From Voacanga thouarsii (Eukaryota > Streptophyta > Magnoliopsida > Gentianales > Apocynaceae), in assembly GCA_026120185.1 (NCBI GenBank), contig JANUWF010001659.1, positions 3,782,001 through 3,846,000 on the forward strand: a DNA stretch of 64,000 bases. Direction: 5' to 3'. Shown here in pieces: positions 46,421-58,594 of the stretch. Every line of letters begins with the position of its first letter. The first letter of the stretch is position 1. Under the pieces are notes generated by a model. That model was not told the origin of the DNA, did no database searches, and was given only the letters and a program-made list of their open reading frames with translations. Made by a program: the position numbers and the translations under genes.

Positions 46421-47540
46421 AATAGCCTCCTCATATCTAGTGAAATATTGTTCTAAATGATTGGAGACAAGGTCAAAAACCTCTCTAGTCCATCTATTTG
46501 GAACCCTAGAAACCCTTCTACTGTGATAAGGCTCTGTTTGTATAGGTTCTTGAGGCTGTGCCTCTTCTTGTTCTATAATCGGGTTAGAAGAAGTCGTTTC
46601 AGAAGATAACTTCTCATTGAGTTCCAATCTTGTTGAACCTTTAGTAGATGTGCTTTGATCATCCTCCAAATATCTAGCATTAGTACTCACAAGTACTTTT
46701 TATTCATTGGGATGATAAAAAGTAACCATCATTTGTACCTTTTGGATACCTAACAAAATAACATAATTTTGATCTTGGTTCTAACTTGTTTCCCATGATC
46801 AGTACATAAGCTGCACAACCATATATCTTGAGATGATTTAGACTTGGCTTACACCTAGTCCATATCTCATAGGGCATCCTAGGCACTGACTTAGAAGGAA
46901 CCAAGTTCAAAATATATGCCAGTGTTTCTAGGGCATATCCCAAAAAATAAAATAATAATAATACTAGAAGAGTAGCATGAGATACCATGCTTCAGACCAT
47001 TTCCATTAATGTTCCGTCCCTTCTCTTAGCTACTCCTTTCTACTGGGGTGTTCTCAGCATAAAGAGCTTAGATACTATCTCGTAATGTACCATGTAGTCT
47101 TTGAATTCACTAATGAGGTACTCTCTACTATGATATGATCGTAAGGTCTTGATTAGTTTACCTATCTGATACTCCACTTCAGCCTTAAACTCTTTGGACT
47201 TGTCAAAAGAGTCGGACTTGCATCTCATCAAGTAAATATAACCATACATAGTACAATCATCTGTGAAGGTGATGAAGTATCCAAACCTTCCTCTTGCTGG
47301 TGTAGACAAAGGACCACACACATCAGTGTGAACAAGGCTCAATGTTTTCTTGGCTTTCTCCGCTTTTTGGGTAAAGGAACTTTTGGTCGTTTTTTCCATA
47401 AGACAGGATTCACACTGAGGCCAACTTTCCAATCTTAATGAGCCCGAAGGCCCATCATGAATTAACTTCTGAATCCTAGTTGAGTTAATGTGACCCAACT
47501 TTAGATGCCGAAGATATGAGTTATTGACATAAGTCTTTCT
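46421..47540 (-). pseudogene. pol: copia-M2 integrase, broken, second Asp lost
   Basis: The open piece 47498-47040 gives MGHINSTRIQKLIHD, WPQCESCLMEKTTKSSF, LVHTDVCGPLSTPARG (first Asp), then LRSYHSREYL, where Tyr replaces the second catalytic Asp. TAG 47040-47042 follows TPQ and TGA 46992-46994 follows MEMV, both at the same codons as in copia-P. 46988-46704 and 46690-46277 give the C-terminal part and the linker to RT. Confidence 0.84.
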
Positions 47541-48004
47541 CTTCCTGTTTGAAGGTTTAGATTGAGCATTGTTTAATTGAGTGTTAATATGATTAATAAT
47601 AATAGGTTTCCATACATGTGCCTAGTACATAAAACTTCTCCATTTCTACTAATAGTTATACCAGAATAGAAAGAAATAGAATATCCTGGATTTATTAGTT
47701 TTGCAACTGAAATAAAATTCTGTCTAAAACTAGGAACAAATAAAATATCCTTCAAACTACTATTCTATTACAATCAAACACTAGTTCTAGTTCTCCCACT
47801 GCAAGGACCTAAGCTTGTGCTCCATTTTCCACGCGTAGTCCATGTTTGCCATTCTAGAGTCTTCTAATTATTCTAAACCTCTACAAGGAGTTATGGATGT
47901 GATCAGTGGCTCCTGAATCAACAATTAAAGTGGAAGTTAATCCAACCATTGATATAGACTCTAGATAGAAAACATTACCCGTAGGGTGTTTTTTGGTAAG
48001 AAGA
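47541..48004 (-). pseudogene. pol: copia-M2 protease region, degraded
   Basis: The minus strand shows MKDILFVPSFRQNFISVAKL in the piece 47755-47573, with GEVLCTRHMYGNL. Further right are remnants of LIVDSGATDHIHNSL (protease Asp motif near 47910-47930). Frame breaks separate them. Confidence 0.7.
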
Positions 48005-48766
48005 TTTGGACACTATTTTTTCTAGTATCCATTCTTTCCACATTTGTAGCATTTACCCTTCAATATATCTTTGGGTTGAGGCATTGCATTCCCTTTCTTC
48101 TTCTTGAACTTTCTGGGCTTAGGCCCAATTCTTGAAGAAGAAGCCATTATAATGTTTGCTTGTGATTTATGACCGTTTCGACCAGCTGGAGCTTTTTCAT
48201 TAGCTCAATTAAATTTATATTTAACTTGTTTATATTGCAGTTCAACTTAAACTTAGTAAAAGAGCCCGACAAAGATTCGAAAACCTTGTCCACTTGGCTC
48301 TCGAAGTCAATGAAAGCTCTCAAGACTTCCACTTCCTTGAAAACAACAATCATTTTAAGCATATACTTCTTGACTGATGCTCCCCCAGCCATCTTAGTGT
48401 TGATGATTTTTTGAAGAGCCCCCTGCCTTGCAGGCCGGCTCTTGTTTGCGAATATCGTGGCTAAAGATGTACTAATGTCGAACTCAGTTGCCATGTCCTC
48501 ATGTTTAGATTAAAACACATTAGACATAGAGGCTAACATAGAGCAGCGTGCCATTTCGTCATCATTTTTCCTTTCTTTCTCAGCCCTCGCTCCTTATTGG
48601 TGGAACCCTTCCCGATTACTGGGCAGGTTTCGTAGATGACATACTTATACTCTTGAGCTGTGCTTATTATGTCCAAGTTCCTTTTCCAGTCTACATAGTT
48701 AGGACCCGTTAGCTTATTATCATGGAGAATAACAGCTAAGGGACTCAAAGAAACTCCACCAACCAT
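48005..48766 (-). pseudogene. gag: copia-M2 gag, broken
   Basis: ATG at 48764-48766: MVGGVSLSPLAVILHDNKLT and GPNYVDWKRNLDII, then a frame change. The piece 48494-48147 has the UBN2-like gag body (MAGGASVKKYMLKMI, SGSFTKFKLNCNINKLN). The zinc knuckle near 48024-48050 (YKCGKNGY) is followed by TAG 48022-48024 at the Trp site. Confidence 0.82.
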
Positions 48767-49584
48767 TTTTGAAAATTAAAAATAAAAGAAATTCTCAGTT
48801 TTGTGAAAAACAAAATAATTTTGTGCACTTTATCCTCAAATTAAACTGATAATAGTTAACCCCACTACTATTATCTTTAACATGATTTATTTGGCTCTTA
48901 GAAAAACTGACATAGCTTCTTGGGAAGATTAACAGTTTTCTATGCTAAGTGTGTTAACTACCACAAATTAATTTTCCCTCTAGGTAATGATCTAGAAGAT
49001 AACTCCATTAAGGGGATGACGGTTTCTTCTCATTTTCTATGGACATACCTCGCACTATAACCTCTAATGTGGGCTATTCGATCATAGTACGTGTCCCGAG
49101 TTATTAATTACATTCTTCTATTAGTTCTAGATGCTTGTGATATCTCCATCCTATATGAGTTCACTCCCAAGGTTACGCGAGAAGGCCCACGATATCTAAT
49201 GAGGATCGTGATGGAAGCATAGGGCCGTTGGAACCCCCCTCTCACTCTATTTTTAAAACAAGGGTTTTCATGGAAAAATATCCTTTGAAAATTTCCATTA
49301 AGTTCTCTTTTAACTCAAAAAATAAAATATCTAAACCCATAAAAATTTCTATGTCAAGGTTTATATTGAGAAATTTATCCATGGATTAATTTATTTAAGT
49401 TAAAAACTTTATAATTTCAAAAATTTCCATTAAAACTTTCTAGAGATTTTGATCTCAAGTGTTTATTTGACAAAAATAAACTTCCTTTGTGAAAATAAAC
49501 TAAAATGGTTTTTAATTTTAACTTACAAAAATTTTTAAATTCAAAGTATTTTCTATGTCAAGGATAAAAAACCATTAAGAATGG
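48767..49584 (-). other. leader of copia-M2, truncated
   Basis: Matches the copia-P leader (1104-1962) over its length. It is cut at 49585 by an Athila-type LTR, so the primer-binding site and 5' LTR are not seen next to it. Confidence 0.75.
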
Positions 49585-50989
49585 TGGGTACATTTTGGGT
49601 GTATAAAAATCATCAAATTTAAATCCATCACTTAGTTATGTTTTAATTAAAACATTAATCTCAAAATACATATACGAGCAAGTGTACTCATCGCAAGCAT
49701 AGCATAGGGAATTAACGAGTATCGATTCTCAAATGAACAAGTACACACTAATCACTTTTCATTCATTGTTTAACTGACCCAATAAAGTGATAAAATAATA
49801 AAAAGATAAAGAAATATATACAACTCAAGAATGTATGAATATGCAATTTAGATAATTATCTTAGAACACATGATAATGAATCGTCTAGCAATTAGCTTAA
49901 GTAATTATCATTTTGGCATCAAGAAGGAATATAAAGTAAAATTCAATCGTTTCCCAAGACATGAATCCACTTATATAGACTCCACTTCTTTCCCAATCTA
50001 TAAAATCACTATCTTTTGATTAAATTAACAGATTTCTCATTCAAACCAACATAACCAAAATATGCATTCAAGTCAATTCCTCATAAATATGAAATTAGCC
50101 AATGACCTTTTGCTCAAGGTGAAATAAACTAATCTTTCATCAATTTAGTCCTTTAATCTTAACTTTGTTTCCCAAGTCTATTAAGATTTTACAAGTACGA
50201 AATCAATGCATTGAAACTCCTAACATCATTTCCCAAGTCAATTAGAAGAGCTTGCATCGATAACCAATGATAACAAGTAGTCAAATACCAAAGATGATAA
50301 AGAATTGATCAAATAACTAAATTAACAAAAAAACCATGAAGTCTAAAATAATGTCAAATTACAAATAAAACATTGAATACATCATTGTTTAAGAATAAAA
50401 AAATAAAGATAAAAGAAAGCACTCATAGACAAGCCCATTTCTTCTCCCTTGAAGACTTTCTTAAGCAACCTTTCTTGGATAGTGAATTTATCTTTCAATA
50501 AGTGATTGGGAATTTTTGCTCTTTTTTTCCTCCTATCTCTTGTATTTTCTCGTACCTTATAAGCTTCTTTGATGCCAAATTCATTGCTTGAAGAGTTTTA
50601 GCTGAGTAGGAATTGAAAAATACTAAAATCTTTGAAAAATTCCTAAATTCGTGCACATAAATTTCGTGTTCTAGAACGGGCTTGGCGCCGGGTCCAATCG
50701 ACCCACCTGGTGCCAGGTGAACTCTGTTTCTCCCCTCAAGTTTTCTCTATTTTTCTTTGGCCAACCAAAGTGGACTTGGCACCTGGTCCACTTGCCAAAC
50801 CTGGGCCAGGTGTACTTTGGAAAATCTCTAATTTTGCTCGAAATTAACTCAAATCTACACAAATTCATAAAAAATATTTTCTACAAGCAAAATGTCAAAT
50901 AGAAAAGAATATGCCTAGTTATTACAACAAAAATACCTCAAACTAATCTCAAATAACTAGTAAAATAATGATGACTTTAGCCCCTATCA
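49585..50989 (-). repeat. 3' LTR of Athila-2
   Basis: The plus reading begins TGGGTACATTTTGGGTG and ends TTAGCCCCTATCA. It has the same succession of landmarks as Athila-1 LTRs (GAGCAAGTGTACTCATCG, TTGTTTAACTGACCCAATAA) and the same GC-rich GGCGCCGG-type words at 50686-50715 and 50775-50815. TATA-like sequence near 50555. Confidence 0.85.
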
Positions 50990-52069
50990 CATACCCCTAC
51001 TTGAACTTTTTCTTGTCCTTAAGCAAAACACTTTAACCAATAAATTTGTCAAGAAAACACAAGCTTCTTCTTATTCCAGCCAAAATTCCTTTACCATAGC
51101 AAAGATTATCACTTCCCTTCAAACTTTAGATAAAACTCTTGTCATTCACACTTTTTGAAAATAATTCAAACTTTGAAACATTTGATAAGCTATCACAAAA
51201 TTTTTGAAGTCAAATTAATCAAGTTTATACCTTAGTCTAAGAAAATTATTTCACCCTTCAAGTAAAAATATAGATAACATGAATCACACAAGTCAAGCCA
51301 TCTACTAACTCAAGCATTATAAATCCAAAAATTGCACAACTCAAGTCATGATGTAAGGAAAGTACTCAAAACTTTTTTTTTCTCTCAAAAAGTTTTTCAA
51401 TAACTTAGGGAATTGATAGTATCAAGTGCTTGGATTTCTTTTCACACACCGTATTAGCTCCCTTTAAGTCATCACTCATCATTTTTTCAATATATTTCCT
51501 CTTTTTTGCTTTTAGGAATTCATAGCTTCAAGAAAGTGGATTTCTCTTCACTATCCATATTGGCCCCCTTAATCAAGCAAAAACAATACTCTTTCTTATA
51601 TTCAAAGAAGAAACAACAACTCAATTTTTCAATCCTTCAACTCATAAAAATCTTCCATAATCTTTCCTCTCAAAGATCTTTTATCAACTCACATTTATCA
51701 TCACAACTCAAAGCTAAGCAACGTTTAAACCTATAATACAAGAGTTAGCCAATAAACTCTTCCCATATTCATCATATCTTTCATATCCAAACTAGATGAA
51801 TCAAATAATATTCAAACACCAATGCATAAACAAGATTAATTCAAATTCTGAAGTCTTGACAATATCCTATCGAATAAACTAATTTCATAAAAATCCACCA
51901 TATGAATGACAAAAATTCATATTTAAGTAAGAAAAAAGAATTAGAACCTAGCTAAACAATGAAAACCACAAAAATTTGGAAAAATTTTCAATGATATAGA
52001 AAAATATGGAAAATATTTCGTCAGCATCATTTCCCCCTCCCCACACACATATTTAAACTGGACATTGTC
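50990..52069 (-). other. 3' untranslated region of Athila-2, part 1
   Basis: Starts with a purine-rich stretch on the minus strand next to the LTR (AAGTAGGGGTATG, 50990-51003). A second purine run, GTGGGGAGGGGGAAATG, lies at 52029-52045, followed by the Athila word GACAATGTCCAGTTTAA, which is cut by the solo LTR at 52070. No coding sequence. Confidence 0.65.
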
Positions 52070-52425
52070 TGATGGGATTTCTATATCACAATTACAATTA
52101 CTGTGGTGGAAATTAAGAAATCCAAGCCCCACGATCACAAGCATGTGATCTAAAACAGGTTTAACAAGGAACAAAAGGTAATGGTTTTACCTTTCTTTGA
52201 GCATCTGAAAAATAAAATTTTTCTTCTTCTTGTCTGACAATTGTGATGTGATCTAGCAATCCCCTTGATGCCAATGGATCACAAACAGGTTGCTAGTCGT
52301 GCCTCTATGATCACAGTACGCAATCACCTCTAATAGTAGTCCACACGAATGATCACTCTCAAGCACCAAGATGTTTCTGTGCTAACAGAAAACCAATAAG
52401 GCGGCTAGGGTTGCAGAAGAACAAT

Positions 52426-52460
52426 GAGAGAGAGAGAGAGAAAGAGAGAGAAAGAGAAAA
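52426..52460. repeat. (GA)n-rich tract
   Basis: GAGAGA repeats with AAAGAG interruptions, at the position of the R region of the reverse-oriented solo LTR. Confidence 0.9.
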
Positions 52461-53075
52461 GCCGAGAAGGGTTTTTTTTTTCTTTTCTTTGAAGGATTTA
52501 TTTCCATGAATTGCCTAATCAAATTAGGTATCATGCATATCTCACATATATCACGAAAAAACCTACTGAAAACACTCCATCTGAGAATTCTAAAACAATT
52601 AGAATTCACTAATTGTAATTGGAACTATCTAGTTCTCACAATTATAATTTGGCCCATAAATTATAACTAATTATAACTTAGCCACAACAACGTCTCTTTC
52701 TCGCAATAAACCCCACTATGTTATCAAATAACATCTTAAGTATATAATCCTCTATTGTGTGTGACCTATTAGGTTTCCCAATCAATTGGTAGCGAATATG
52801 AATGAATTCAAACGTCTTTGAGATTAATAATCTATAATTGATTAGAATTAATCATATTAATTCTAATCAGGATTTCTTTATTAATTCATCAATTAATAAA
52901 CCCATATTTCTAGATCATGAGCGGTATTTAGCAACACATCATGACCACCTAAGAGTCCAAGAAGTCAAGTGGCTTGACATGAACCCTTCAATAACAAACT
53001 ACTGTGCAATTAGCTCCTTTCACCATACAATATCTCATTCGGTCTGAAGTACAAAATTAGTGCCAACTCTCTCCA

Positions 53076-53078
<3 letters not shown>

Positions 53079-53106
<28 letters not shown>
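53079..53106. repeat. (AT)n microsatellite
   Basis: About 14 AT units inside the solo LTR, followed by ACATATACATATGTATGTAT. The copy at 1-1103 has only ATATATATTAAT there (about 327-338). Confidence 0.93.
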
Positions 53107-53112
<6 letters not shown>

Positions 53113-53871
53113 CATATGTATGTATATTAATTCTTGTCCGAATATAATAGTACTTATACTAAGAATCCACTACTCTATATATGTTTCAATTGAAACTGTT
53201 TCCAATACATAGTCGCCTTGGCCAAGAACTTCTCGAGTAGTAATTCCTACAAGTGGCTGTGAGATATTAGCCCCTACTATTAGGAGTGGTGAATCTTTTA
53301 TTGACCCTCTCAACTATTTTTGCTTATCTCACAATGTACCCAATATCCATCCCATAGACGGCCCTCGATCTGGCTCTAGAGATTGGCATCAAAGCACAAT
53401 GCTGAGCAAATAAAGTACCTTAGAGATCTTATGTCTAAGGATACTTGCACATTTGCTATATTGAGATTATATCACTGGCACTAAATAGTTCTCCATGTGA
53501 TTATCTCATAGCTAGGTTATCCAATGTACTTGTTCTATTAACAATCATCTATGTGTTAACTTTGAGTATCTCAATACTAACGGATATGAGAAACACTGCC
53601 TGATCAAATTAGGAAGTCTAACACATGCTAGTCTTAACGCATTAATGATGTCCTATCTCATTAATACTACGACTAGGGACTATTTAAGTACTAACACTAT
53701 AAAATGTAGTGAGAATTTCATATCATGATCTATATCAGGATTTCCTTAACACAGCGTTGTACTAGGGACTTTATCTAATAGTTATTTTACACAAAAGTAA
53801 ACAAAAGATACTGTAAGAAAAATATTATCTTTTATTAAAATAAAATGTATCATATACAATATACAATTGAT

Positions 53872-55403
53872 TGATGACGTGTCCGGATTTGGGTATAAAA
53901 ATCATATAAAAATAAGCACATTCTCAATCAAGTTTAAATTAAAGCGTTAACTGCAAATTACACATATGAGCAAGCGTACTAATCATTAACATAGCATAGG
54001 ATTCAAACGAGTGTCGATCCTCAAGGAACAAGTATATATTAATCCCTTTTCTTTCATTGTTTAATCGACTCAATAAAGTAAAAAATAATAAATAAAAAAA
54101 TAAAATAAAAATAAAATAAAATATATACATGTCAAGGATAGAGAATTATGTAACTTAAGCCATTATTTTGACAGACATGATCTTAAAGTACCTAATCTTT
54201 ATCATAACTAATTATTCTCTTGGCATCATGAAGGATTAAAGTAGACTCACTTCTTTCCCAATCCATGAAATCACTATCTTCTAGACAAATTAGCATCACA
54301 TACTTTGTCTCAACTAATTCACCCAAAAGATGCATTAAACACAATCCTTGATTAAATTTCCAAACTTTAGCAGACTTAAAACATGAAATTAACCAATAAA
54401 TCCATACTCTAGCAGATATCAATTAACCTTTAATTACTAGGTCTTAGCAATTAACCCCTTTCTCAAGAACGTTAAGAGACAACAAATATGAAACTAATAA
54501 ATCGAAACACCCATCAACCCTCTTTGGTCCAGCAAGTCAATGGATAGAATCAACTAACTAATCTTGTAATAAGCATAAGTAATTGAATACCAAGACTAAT
54601 AACTAATTAATCAAAAGATCAAATAACTCTAGAAATCATGAATATCTAAAACAATGTCGAATTACAATAAAACAGTTAACATATCATTGTTCAAGAAAAA
54701 GAAAACAAAGTAAAAGAAAGAATTCATAGACAAGCCTCCTTCTTCTTCCTTTGAAAACCTTATTGCACAACCCTCCTTGAACTTTGAAGAATTCTCCTTG
54801 GATTGAGTGATTTTCTATGATAATCTATGAATTCTCTCCATTTCTCTTGTGCTTTTCATCTATGTATAGGCTTAGAAAGTGCCTAAACTCGTTGGTGTAA
54901 GGTTCTTGGCCGAGTTGAAGTAGAAAGATATTAAAACTCCACAGATTTTCAAAAATTGCGTACAAAAATCAAAATCTCATCTTTTCCTCAGGGCACAGCC
55001 AGCACCGTCTTGGCTACTGGAGCCAGTGCCGATTGTGTTCTATTTCTTCCGTTGTTTGCTAATTTTTCTCGATTTCAGCACAATGTAGCAGCGCCGCCTT
55101 AGCTATTAGAGTTGGCATCGGTTCGGTTCTGTTCCGATCTCGTTTCAACAATTTTTCGTCACTTTGAAGTTCATGTCATCAACATATGGCAGGCACTAGT
55201 TTCTCTGCCCTGGCTGGCGCCGCCTTGATTCTGTTTTGTGACGTTTTTGCTTCGTTTTACCCCTAAAATCTGAAATAATAAACAAAATACCTTTCCAAGG
55301 GTAAAATCTCAAATACGAAGGAATATGATTAGTTATTGAACAGAATGTATCATAAAAGAGCCTCAAATAACTAGGAAAAACATGACTAATTTAGGTCCCA
55401 TCA
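53872..55403 (-). mobile_element. solo LTR of the Athila-1 family
   Basis: 1532 bp, plus reading TGATGACGTGTCCGGATTTG to TAGGTCCCATCA. Aligns end to end with the Athila-1 LTRs. It splits the copia solo LTR just inside its start (CAATTGATTG on the left, ATTGGCCTCTAGGG on the right). A clear target duplication is not readable; ATTG occurs on both sides. The TATA box is mutated (CTATACATAGATG near 54859). Confidence 0.85.
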
Positions 55404-55430
55404 ATTGGCCTCTAGGGCATAACACTAACA

Positions 55431-55689
55431 GTGTCCTCAATGGACAAAGATATAACAATAGAAGTACAGCTAAGAAGACCAAAATCAATAAAGAAGAAGA
55501 AGAAAGAGAAGAAAGTACTTCCATTACATCATAGGTCCACCATGTTCGAATCCACCACAAGGAGTAGTTACAAGATGTCCTAACTTCAAAAGAAATAAAA
55601 ATAAGAAAACATAATTCTAGAAAAAAGAAAAAGAAAAAATAAAATAAATGAAATGATAAAGAAACAAAGTACAAAAGATCAATGAATAA
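55431..55689 (-). other. 3' untranslated region of Athila-2, part 2
   Basis: Between the pol stop and the solo LTR. Purine-rich on the plus strand (GAAGAAGAAG near 55490-55510). No coding content. Confidence 0.65.
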
Positions 55690-56870
55690 TTATGGCTCAT
55701 AAAGGGTAACGTCGAGATGCTCTAAAGTGCCAAGTGCTTCACCCAAATATGGTTTCAATCGACTCCCATTCACCTTAAAGATCCTCTTAGTTAGGTGAGA
55801 AACCTCAATAACTCTAAATAGACAAACTTAGTGTATCTCATACGGCCCTGACCATCGGGACTTCAACTTACCCAGAAAAAGTCTAAGCCTAGAATTAAAT
55901 ACTAACACCTTATCTCCTTTTTTAAACTCATGGGGATTACGAATATGCCCATCATCCCAACGATTCATCTTATCTTTGTAAATCCGCAAATTATGGTAAA
56001 CAACGTTACACCACTCCTCCAACTCATTCACTTGAAGCAATCTTTGTTGTCCTGTGCGATAAAAGTCAAAATTGACAAGTTCAATTGCCCAATGAGCCCT
56101 ATGTTCAACTTCCACCGTTAGATGACACGATTTTCCATATACTAACTGACAAGGGGTTGTACTAATGGGATTTTTAAAAGCCATCCTATAAGTCCAAAGA
56201 GTATCATCTAGCTTCAAACTCCAATCCATCCTGGTATAATTAACTACTTTTTCCAATATTCTTTTTAACTCTCTATTAACCACCTCAAATTGGCCACTAG
56301 TTTAAGGATGATACGGGGGTAGCAAACATATGAGTAACCCCTAAATGTTTGAGAACTTTATCCAATTAAATATTACAAAAGTGGGTTCCCCTATCATTAA
56401 TGAGTACCTCATGTACTCCAAACAGGGTGAAAAGTATTTTAAGAAATTTTACTATAACTTGTTCATCATTAGTAGACAAGGCTTGCGCCTCAACCTACTT
56501 TGATACATACTCAACTGCAATCAAGATGTATTTATTACCCAAAGAAGTAGGGAAAGGGCCCATGAAATCAATTCCCCAACAATAAAAAATTTCACAAGCT
56601 TGAAAAATTTACAATGGCATCTCATTAGATTTAGAAATGTTACCTGTACGTTGACACCTATCATAATTTTGAACAAATTTGTGAAGTCCTTGAAGAGTGT
56701 AGGCCAATAAAATCTAGATTCAAGCACCTTTCTTGCAGTGTTGTTCGCTTGGTAATGGCCTCCCATAGGTCCTTCATGATATTGTTTCAAGATATTTGTA
56801 CTTTCCACAGAATCCACACATCTTCTAATGATTTGGTCCACATAACACCGAAACAAGTAGGGATATTTCC
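55690..56870 (-). pseudogene. pol: Athila-2 integrase, broken
   Basis: The zinc-binding part is in 56856-56521: IIRRCVDSVESTNILKQYHE, MGGHYQANNTARKVLESRFY and WPTLFKD, which contain the H-H and C residues of the HHCC finger. The C-terminal half is in 56283-55828: ELKRILEKVVNYTRMDWSLK, WTYRMAFKNPISTTPCQLVY, EFKKGDKVLVFNSRLRLF and LKSRWSGPYEI. Beyond it IFKVNGSRLKPYLG leads to a TAA at 55690-55692, the natural end of pol. The core between the two pieces has stops, and I could not read a full DDE triad. Confidence 0.83.
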
Positions 56871-58160
56871 AAAAATAATGCTTTACTTTAGAGAGGAATT
56901 TCTTCTTTTATTGTGTATTGAAATCTTCCAGAATAAATCCTGCAATCAAATGATTAGCAAAATCCGCAAACCATGGTGTTTGAGACATCTCACCAACAAC
57001 AAGTAGAAGTTGTGTAGAAGTTGTTCATCTGAGAAGGTGTCATTGATGTCTTTTTCGCTCAAAGGCTCTAGGTTGGGATTTTCCAACCTAGATAAGTGAT
57101 CTGTAGCTAGATTTTTAGCCCCCTTTTTGTCCCTAATTTTCATGTCAAATTCTTGCAATAATAACACATATCTTATCAATCATGGTTTAGAATCATGCTT
57201 GGTTAGTAGGTATTTAAGGGTGGAATGTTCCGTACTCACAATGATTTTGTACAAAATAAGATAAGAATGAAATTTATCAAAAGTAAACACTATTGCAAGT
57301 AACTCTTTCTCGGTTGTCCAAGCACCGTGCCCACTATGTAATCCCTTGCATCACACATTAATTCAAAAGGAATGGATCAATCCGGTGCAATTAAAATAGG
57401 AGAACTGATCTTTTTTTTAAAGCACATTAAAAGCATTGAGGCATTTTTTATCAAAATAAAAAATAGCATCTCTTCTCAAGCAAATAAGTAAGAGGTTTAT
57501 AAATTTTTGAGAAATCCAAGATAAACATCCTATAAAAACCTGCATGACCAAGAAAACTTCTAATAGCCTTCATGGTAGTTGGAGAAGGGAGTTTCTCAAT
57601 TGTCTCAATCTTGGCCCTATCAACCTCAATACTTTTCCTTGAAATCTTGTGTCCCAATACTATACCTTCTTGCACATGAAGTGCATTTTTCCCAATTAAG
57701 AATGAGGTTGGTCTCTTCACACCTTTGAAGCATTTTTCCAAATTAGCCAAACATAAGTTAAAAGAATTACCAAAAATAGAAAAATCATCCATAAATACCT
57801 CCATGATGTCTCCCACAAGTCTTTAAAAAATAGCGATCATACATATTTGGAAAGTTTTGGGACCATTGCAAAGGTCAAAAGGCATACGTCGATATCTAAA
57901 AGTACCAAAAGGGCATGTAGAGGTGGTATTCTCTTAATCCTCCAGTGCTATGGGGATTTGAAAGTATCCGAAAAAATAATCTAAAAAATAATAAAACTCA
58001 TATCTGGCTAACCTTTTTAACATTTGGTCAATGAAATGGAGAGGAAAATGGTCATTCCTAGTTGCCTCATTCAATTTTCTATAATCAATGCAAACCCTCC
58101 AACCGGTTACCAATCTCATTGAGATCAACTCATTTTTCTCATTTGGGCTCACAGTCATTC
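56871..58160 (-). pseudogene. pol: Athila-2 reverse transcriptase and RNase H, broken
   Basis: 58158-57934: ISMRLVTGWRVCIDYRKLNE, ATRNDHFPLHFIDQMLKRL, then LDYFFGYFQI where LDGYSGYNQI-like sequence is usual. 57816-57451: MEVFMDDFSIFG with the catalytic DD, GIVLGHKIS, KLPSPTTMKAIRSFLGHAGF and YRMFILDFSKI. 57179-56946: RNase H end and connection, LLLQEFDMKIRDKKGAKNLA and DHLSRLEN. FMDD in place of YVDD is usual in this group. The pieces are separated by stops and frame changes. Confidence 0.85.
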
Positions 58161-58576
58161 CTCATTTCTTTGGTAATAGTTGTGTTGGACTAACCAAAAT
58201 ACTATTAGAAATAGGGTAAATGATGCCAGAATCTAGGAGTTTAATCACCTCATATTTTACCACATCACTCATATTTAGGTTCAACCTACAATAGGGTTGC
58301 ACTACGGATTTTGCTCATTCTTCCAACAAAATTTTGCGAGTACAAAAGGAAGGGATAATTCCTTTAATATTCGTGATTTTTCATATAATAACTCCCTTAT
58401 ATTTTCCTAATAGACTTACCAATTTGGTGTTTTGATCACAAGTATGGTCTTGTGCTATGATCACGGGCAATTTTTTACTTTTTTGCTAAAAAATGCATAT
58501 TCCAAATGTTTGAGGAGGTATTTCAAGTCTAATTCTGGCGGTTCCTCAATGGATAACTTCATCCTTCCCAAACTGC

Positions 58577-58594
58577 TTTTTTTTTTTTTTTTTT
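58577..58594. repeat. poly-T run
   Basis: About 18 T residues (poly-A on the coding minus strand), just after the protease open piece; a likely slippage site. Confidence 0.93.

Larger units (their letters stand above)
52070..55430 (-). mobile_element. solo Angela-like LTR, itself interrupted
   Basis: The plus reading starts TGATGGGATTTCTATATCA (copia-F LTR end in reverse: TGAAGGATTTCTATCATGC) and ends CTAGGGCATAACACTAACA. It is flanked by TTGTC (52065-52069) and GTGTC (55431-55435), a 5-bp target duplication with one change. The flanks join into the conserved Athila sequence GACATTGTCCTCAATGG. There is no internal region, so it is a solo LTR left by recombination. It contains the nested Athila LTR 53872-55403. 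Confidence 0.85.
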
